A stretch of DNA of 11,656 bases, taken from the NCBI GenBank assembly GCA_015499985.1, contig JAAAUF010000094.1, forward strand, positions 55,838-67,493. Reading direction: 5' to 3'. Numbering within the stretch: position 1 is the first letter of the stretch; every line of letters starts with the position of its first letter. Under the pieces are notes generated by a model. It worked only from the letters and a program-made list of their open reading frames with translations. It did not search any database and was not told the origin of the DNA. This DNA comes from Haplosporangium gracile. Taxonomy: Eukaryota > Mortierellomycota > Mortierellomycetes > Mortierellales > Mortierellaceae. A program made the translations under genes and the position numbers. Of the stretch, positions 8,149-11,656 are shown in pieces.

Positions 8149-11100
8149 ATGGTTCACCCCGTCGTGCGCGTAAGTTTGCAGTCGGATAGGGCTTTTTAAT
8201 TCTGTTGTTATTTGCGTGTGGGAAAAGAGAGTGAGAGAGAACAAAAAAAACATCATCACTCGACTCAACCCTGCTTATTGTTCTGTTTAGCCCATGACAA
8301 TCGCTGCTGCTGCCGCGCTCGTTGCCAGCAGTGTTCGCGCCTCGCTCAACCCCGTCTACGCCGACGAGTCTGTAAGCGCATTCTTTGACTACAAACCTTG
8401 TTCATTTTCACAAGAGTGATATATGAGCACAGATCAAGGACGACGACTTTTTTCTTACTGTTTCTGTTTGTTTGTTATTGCTGCATGGTGGGTGGTTGGA
8501 TAGGAGGGCCAGAGCGGTCTCGATCATGACCATCGTGCGAGTCTCCTCCCCCACCTTGTGGACAAGTCCGAGATCAAACCCGAGGAGGCCAAGTCGAACT
8601 TGCGTCGCGAGGCATACAGCCAGAGCTACAACCACGCCAACACCCGCTCGGTCATTGCCCCCGAGGAGCACCTCTTACCAGGCCTTGCCTATGTTGCCAT
8701 TGCTGGTCTGACTGGATCCTTTGTCGCCCGTCAAGGTAAACATTCTCCACTCAGTGTGTCATTGCGACATAATGATTAATTTTTTTCGTTTGATTTTTAG
8801 TATCTGTGTCCCCTCGGTTTCACTTTTAATCTAACCATTACTTTTTTTTTTGAAGGTGGTACTTTGATAAAGGCTTTGTCTCCAGTCGCCTTCGCCTCTG
8901 CTGCTGGATACTACTCCCTCCCCCACACCACTCGTAACCTCCTCGGCGTCGACCAGCCTTCATACGACAAGTGGGCTTCCTCCCATGCCTCATCCTCCTC
9001 ATCGTCATCCCATCCCTCCCCAACTTCGGCCCTCCCTCGCGCCGATTTGGCTTCCAAGGCCCGCGAGGCCTGGCACACCGCCGAAGTCAAGGCCGACAAG
9101 CTGGACAGCAAGATCGACAACAAGACCCAAGAGGCTAAGCAATGGCAGAACAAGAACTCTTCCATTGCTGAGGATACCATCAAGACTCAGGTCAAGAATG
9201 CAAAAGCCAAGGCCACTGACGCCATCGATAATACCAAGAGCTGGGTTGAGGACAAGTCTCGCCGTGTCGAGCGCACTATCGAGAATGCCTCTGCCTCTAC
9301 TCCATCTGGCTCCTCGTCCTTCAAGTCAGAGGCCGCGAAGACCTGGTTCCACCACGATCAGCATCCCCACCCCGAGTCGACCACCCATACTTCCAAGCAC
9401 TGGTTCTCGAGCCGCTCATCTACCTCTGGAGCTGCTGACGTCGGTGCCGCCTCTGGCCCCGAGTCTCATGACCACTGGAGTACTGGCGAGGAGCAGGGCA
9501 CCTCCAAGATTCGTGAGAATGAAGGTTACTGGTTCCGTCCCGCTGGCTTCAACAGCAATGGTAGCCTTGATAACAAGGACGTCGATGTCTGGTCCTCAAC
9601 CAAGGAGGAGATGGGAACTGCGCGCATGGACGAGTCCCCTTATGCCAACAGCCACCGCAACATCAACATCAGTGGTCGTCTCCCACGCGAGACCGAGTAC
9701 TGGACCAACGGCGAGGAGATCTCGTCAGCCGATGTCCACGATGCTAGTTACTACAACTGGCTCGACAGCCGCAACTCTACCTCCTTGGATCGCTCCTCCT
9801 GGTGGGATCGTCGCTTCCGCAGCTCACCTGCCGATTTGGACGCCGGCATTTCCATTAAGTCCAGCACAGAGTCCAACGCCTGGAAGTCCAGGCAGGTTGC
9901 CGATGCCAAGGCCAGAGCTGAGGCTGCTGCTCGCGATGCCAAGATGAAGGCTGGGTCCTTGTTGTTAGAGCAAAAGCGTGCTGCTGAGAAGGCCTTGAAG
10001 GATATGGAGTCGCGTCTTGCTGCCGACAGAGCCGAAGCTGCTACCCGTGAGGGCCGCGCCCACGCCGATGCCCTTGCCGCCGAAAAGAAGCTGGCTTCTC
10101 CGCGTATGTCAGCCAATGCTGACCAGAAGCGCGCTTTGGAGTTGGCTGAGGCCGCTGCTCGTGATGCTCGCGCCAAGGCCGATGCCTTCTTGTCGAATAA
10201 GAATACCTCTGCCAGCCGCGTTGCCAAGGGAATGGAGCAGAAGCTCTCTGCTGAGAGGGCTGAGGCTGAGGCCCTTGCCGCCAAGGACCGTGCCGAGCCC
10301 AACCTGGCCGAGAGGAAGCGCGCCGCCGAGTTGTCTGCGCGCAAATCTTCGAGCTCGATCTCCCGTGAGAACAGCGCTTACCCTGAAGGCGAGGCCCGTG
10401 TCCGTTCTCAGTTGGATGGGTTGAAGACCGAGATGCGTGATAGCACCCCAAGTGTCTCCTCTCCTTCCTCTGGCAGCAGCTGGACCTGGCCTTGGTCTCG
10501 CTCGTCAACCATCGCTACTACCAGCACTACCTCGACCAAACACACCCATGATCACAGCCATGATGCTTTCGACAGCACCGGACATCTTTTGGAACACATT
10601 GTCGAGGACATCAAGCAGACCAAGGATGACATTTCCGATGGTCTTCACAACTTGAAGGATGCCGTCCTTGGTGTCGAGGCCAAGGCTTCCGAGGCCACTA
10701 ACAAGACCAAGGAGACCATTGCCGAGGCCGTCAACACCGTCAAGCCTGAGCATCGCAGCTGGCGGTCATCTGATTCTTCCTCTTCATCCTCTCCATCCTT
10801 CTCATCCACCAGCCCTACTCCCGATATCAGCACCAAGATCTCTGACCTTGGAATAAACGTCGAGCAGGCCGCTGTCAAAGCCGAGCGCGATGTTCATGCC
10901 AAGTCCGAGACCGTCGGCAGAAACATGTCCGAGACAGCCCACAAGGCCTACGACAATGTCATTGATGCTGCCACCACCGCCGAGGGTCAGCGCGCCCAAT
11001 CTCACCACCACCACGAGCACCCTGGTTCCTCCTCAGGCCACGACGGTCACAACCTTATGGATCACATCCGTGACGACTTCCAACTCACCAAGGAAAGTCT

Positions 11101-11431
11101 CCAAAGTGGAGTCGATTCGTTGAAGGAGACGATCTTTGGAGCCGAACAGGCCACCAATAAGGCCACTTCCGAAAACCAGGACGGTGTCAAGCAGGCCAAG
11201 CATGAAGGTCGTCGGTGGTGGAGCACCAAGTCCCACGAGGCCGAGAAGTCTGCCAACCGGTTGGAGTCTGAGCTCCGTGCTGGTCTGAACAAGGCCAGCG
11301 AGAAGACCCGTGAGTTTGATGATAACATGGGTGATGTTGCTGGTCGTGAGGCCTCGGACGACGACTATTGGTTCCAGGCCGAGCAAGCTCGTCAGCAAAA
11401 GTCCAGCCGTGGATCTGGTCGTGCCATGTAA
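8149..11431 (+). CDS. MICOS subunit MIC26/MIC27-like (ApoO family) with a giant repetitive tail
   Basis: Exons 8149-8169, 8291-8371, 8504-8735 and 8856-11431 give 969 aa; intron donors are gtaagt, gtaagc and gtaaac, phases 0, 0, 1. ApoO-family proteins are two-helix inner-membrane proteins that bind cardiolipin and stabilise MIC10 at crista junctions. The family core is at residues 86-137: a first helix with the Gly pattern GLAYVAIAGLTGSFVARQGG (94-113), a short loop, then a second helix LIKALSPVAFASAAGYYSLP (115-134), matching the family's GLTG..AR and P-containing second helix. Residues 1-34 are Ala/Val-rich with few Arg, possibly a mitochondrial presequence. Typical members are about 200-270 aa; this one continues about 830 residues in the same uninterrupted exon. 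The tail holds a Ser run (153-163), an amphipathic LEA-like segment (175-255), Trp repeats (about 316-427), an Ala/Lys/Glu/Arg helix region (456-609), and two His-rich modules (about 673-750 and 827-904). It has no cysteine. Family-typical topology would put the tail in the intermembrane space. The core call is strong; the tail's function is unknown. A second possible start is ATG 8294. Confidence 0.88.
8170..8290 (+). other. Intron 1 of the MIC26/27-like gene (121 nt)
   Basis: The donor is CGC/gtaagt and the acceptor is tgtttag/CCC, phase 0, leaving a first exon of only seven codons. An ACTCAAC branch-like element sits about 20-25 bases before the acceptor. Confidence 0.8.
8372..8503 (+). 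other. Intron 2 of the MIC26/27-like gene (132 nt)
   Basis: The donor is TCT/gtaagc and the acceptor is ggatag/GAG, phase 0. A second AG three bases downstream would drop one Glu codon without changing the frame, so the exact acceptor is slightly uncertain. Confidence 0.78.
8736..8855 (+). other. Intron 3 of the MIC26/27-like gene (120 nt)
   Basis: The donor is CAAG/gtaaac, the branch site CTAAC is at 8831-8835, and ten T (8842-8851) precede the gaag acceptor. Splicing joins the two ApoO membrane helices through a Gly-Gly pair, which supports the junction. Confidence 0.88.
9467..9802 (+). repeat. Three Trp-centred protein repeats of 37-38 residues
   Basis: In the tail of the MIC26/27-like protein, W319, W357 and W394 are spaced 38 and 37 residues apart. 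Each is followed by a Glu pair (HWSTGEEQGTS, VWSSTKEEMGTA, YWTNGEEISSA) and then by a tyrosine 16-17 residues after the Trp. The repeats are divergent in DNA, so they are old or under protein-level constraint rather than a fresh duplication. Confidence 0.75.
9917..10267 (+). repeat. Duplicated Ala/Lys/Glu/Arg helical repeat
   Basis: The octapeptide AEAAARDA recurs exactly at residues 466 and 542 of the MIC26/27-like protein. The homology continues for about 40 residues, with MESRLAADRAEA in the first copy and MEQKLSAERAEA in the second, and the offset constant at 76. Composition and heptad/11-mer-like spacing suggest long amphipathic helix or coiled coil, as in LEA group 3 proteins. Confidence 0.75.
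10583..10771 (+). repeat. His-rich amphipathic module, copy 1
   Basis: Following a HTHDHSHD stretch, this copy reads HLLEHIVEDIKQTKDD, then LKDAVLGVE, ATNK, and ends RSWRSSDS. It aligns without gaps to copy 2 from the I of EHI/DHI to the E of GVE/GAE, at an offset of 156 residues, then with a two-residue gap. Confidence 0.75.
11051..11233 (+). repeat. His-rich amphipathic module, copy 2
   Basis: Following HHHHEHP and GHDGH, this copy reads NLMDHIRDDFQLTKES, then LKETIFGAE, ATNK, and ends RRWWSTKS. The conserved core pattern is HI..D...TK...G...LK...G.E...ATNK, with a Trp/Arg/Ser cap. Confidence 0.75.
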
Positions 11432-11479
11432 AAAAAAATTAAGAAGTATGCAGCACAAAAATTGAAAGCACCTTTAAAG

Positions 11480-11485
11480 AATAAA
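11480..11485 (+). promoter_or_regulatory. AATAAA polyadenylation signal
   Basis: A canonical hexamer lies 49 bases after the stop codon of the MIC26/27-like gene, followed by A-rich DNA. It is the clearest poly(A) signal in the window and gives a short 3' UTR that ends before the tRNA. Confidence 0.55.
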
Positions 11486-11593
11486 TGATTTCAACAGAGA
11501 AAAAAAAGCAATGGTAGTGTCGAAGATGAACGTCGCCACCACCTCGGACGCGTAAGAACAAACCAAAAGAAAGAAATCCTTCAAAGAGAAAGC

Positions 11594-11597
11594 AAAA
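11594..11597 (-). terminator. RNA polymerase III T-tract
   Basis: TTTT on the minus strand, six bases past the tRNA 3' end, with further T-rich stretches beyond (11573-11562 region). A run of four or more T is the standard Pol III stop. Confidence 0.65.
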
Positions 11598-11602
11598 GAT
11601 TA

Positions 11603-11656
11603 TGGTAGAAGTGGGATTTGAACCCACGCCTCTCTCGAGACCGCAACTTGAGTGCG
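11603..11656 (-). tRNA. tRNA-Leu (CAA), 5' part outside the window
   Basis: Read on the minus strand, the window edge enters at the anticodon arm: CGCA stem, loop CTCAAGT with anticodon CAA (11650-11648), stem TGCG, then a long variable arm GTCTCGAGAGAGGC as in class II tRNAs. The T arm GTGGG-TTCAAAT-CCCAC follows, then the 3' acceptor strand TTCTACC and discriminator A at 11603. The B box GGTTCAAATCC is intact. Leucine identity follows from the CAA anticodon plus the long variable arm. The anticodon stem closes directly after the loop, so there is no intron at position 37/38, although many fungal tRNA-Leu(CAA) genes have one. CCA is not encoded. The acceptor 5' strand and D arm lie beyond the window. 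Confidence 0.95.

Larger units (their letters stand above)
11432..11602. other. 3' flank of gene 3 and of the tRNA
   Basis: This short A-rich spacer lies between the stop codon of the MIC26/27-like gene and the convergent tRNA. It holds the AATAAA at 11480-11485 and, on the minus strand, T-rich DNA after the tRNA including TTTT at 11597-11594, a likely Pol III terminator. Confidence 0.6.

Noticed and set aside
8985..9947. 320-codon plus-strand frame inside the long exon of gene 3
   Set aside because: It is a shadow frame, Pro/Arg/Ser/Thr-rich, caused by the C-rich third positions of the real frame. The real frame carries the ApoO helices and the repeats.
9751..10344. 197-codon minus-strand Ala/Ser/Arg-rich frame opposite the charged repeat
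   Set aside because: It is the antisense of an Ala/Glu/Lys/Arg-coding repeat and is expected from GC-rich codons; there is no independent support.

Overview
The window looks like nuclear DNA of a filamentous fungus, most likely an early-diverging one of the Mortierellomycota/Mucoromycota type. The signs are genes split by short GT-AG introns with CTAAC-like branch sites, CT-rich tracts just before start codons, GC-richer coding exons set in homopolymer-rich spacers, and a class II tRNA-Leu with a Pol III T-tract. The lineage is an inference from gene style and protein content; no marker gene is present.

Layout. Positions 1-1630 hold no gene that I can support. A CT-rich promoter and leader (about 1631-2006) precede gene 1 (2007-4393, +, four exons, 432 aa), a bestrophin/UPF0187-family anion channel with a Ser/Asn-rich insertion. 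A spacer of about 1.16 kb full of A/T tracts separates it from the convergent gene 2 (5557-6417, -, one exon, 286 aa), an unrecognised single-pass membrane protein with signal peptide, small two-cysteine ectodomain, Ser/Thr/Pro/Asn stalk and acidic cytoplasmic tail. A divergent intergenic region of about 1.7 kb follows, with a Cbf1-type CACGTGAC site and CT-rich leader sequence. Gene 3 (8149-11431, +, four exons, 969 aa) comes next. Its first ~137 residues are a MIC26/MIC27 (apolipoprotein O family) MICOS subunit, fused in frame to an ~830-residue, cysteine-free, LEA-like tail with at least three separate internal repeat families. A 5'-truncated tRNA-Leu(CAA) on the minus strand closes the window.

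The genes do not look like a cluster with one function. They encode an anion channel, a surface or secretory-pathway membrane protein, a mitochondrial inner-membrane protein and a tRNA, each with its own regulatory region. The most unusual item is the tail of gene 3: a crista-junction protein carrying a long amphipathic and Trp/His-rich extension that is not part of the known ApoO family. I found no mobile element, CRISPR array or viral sequence.
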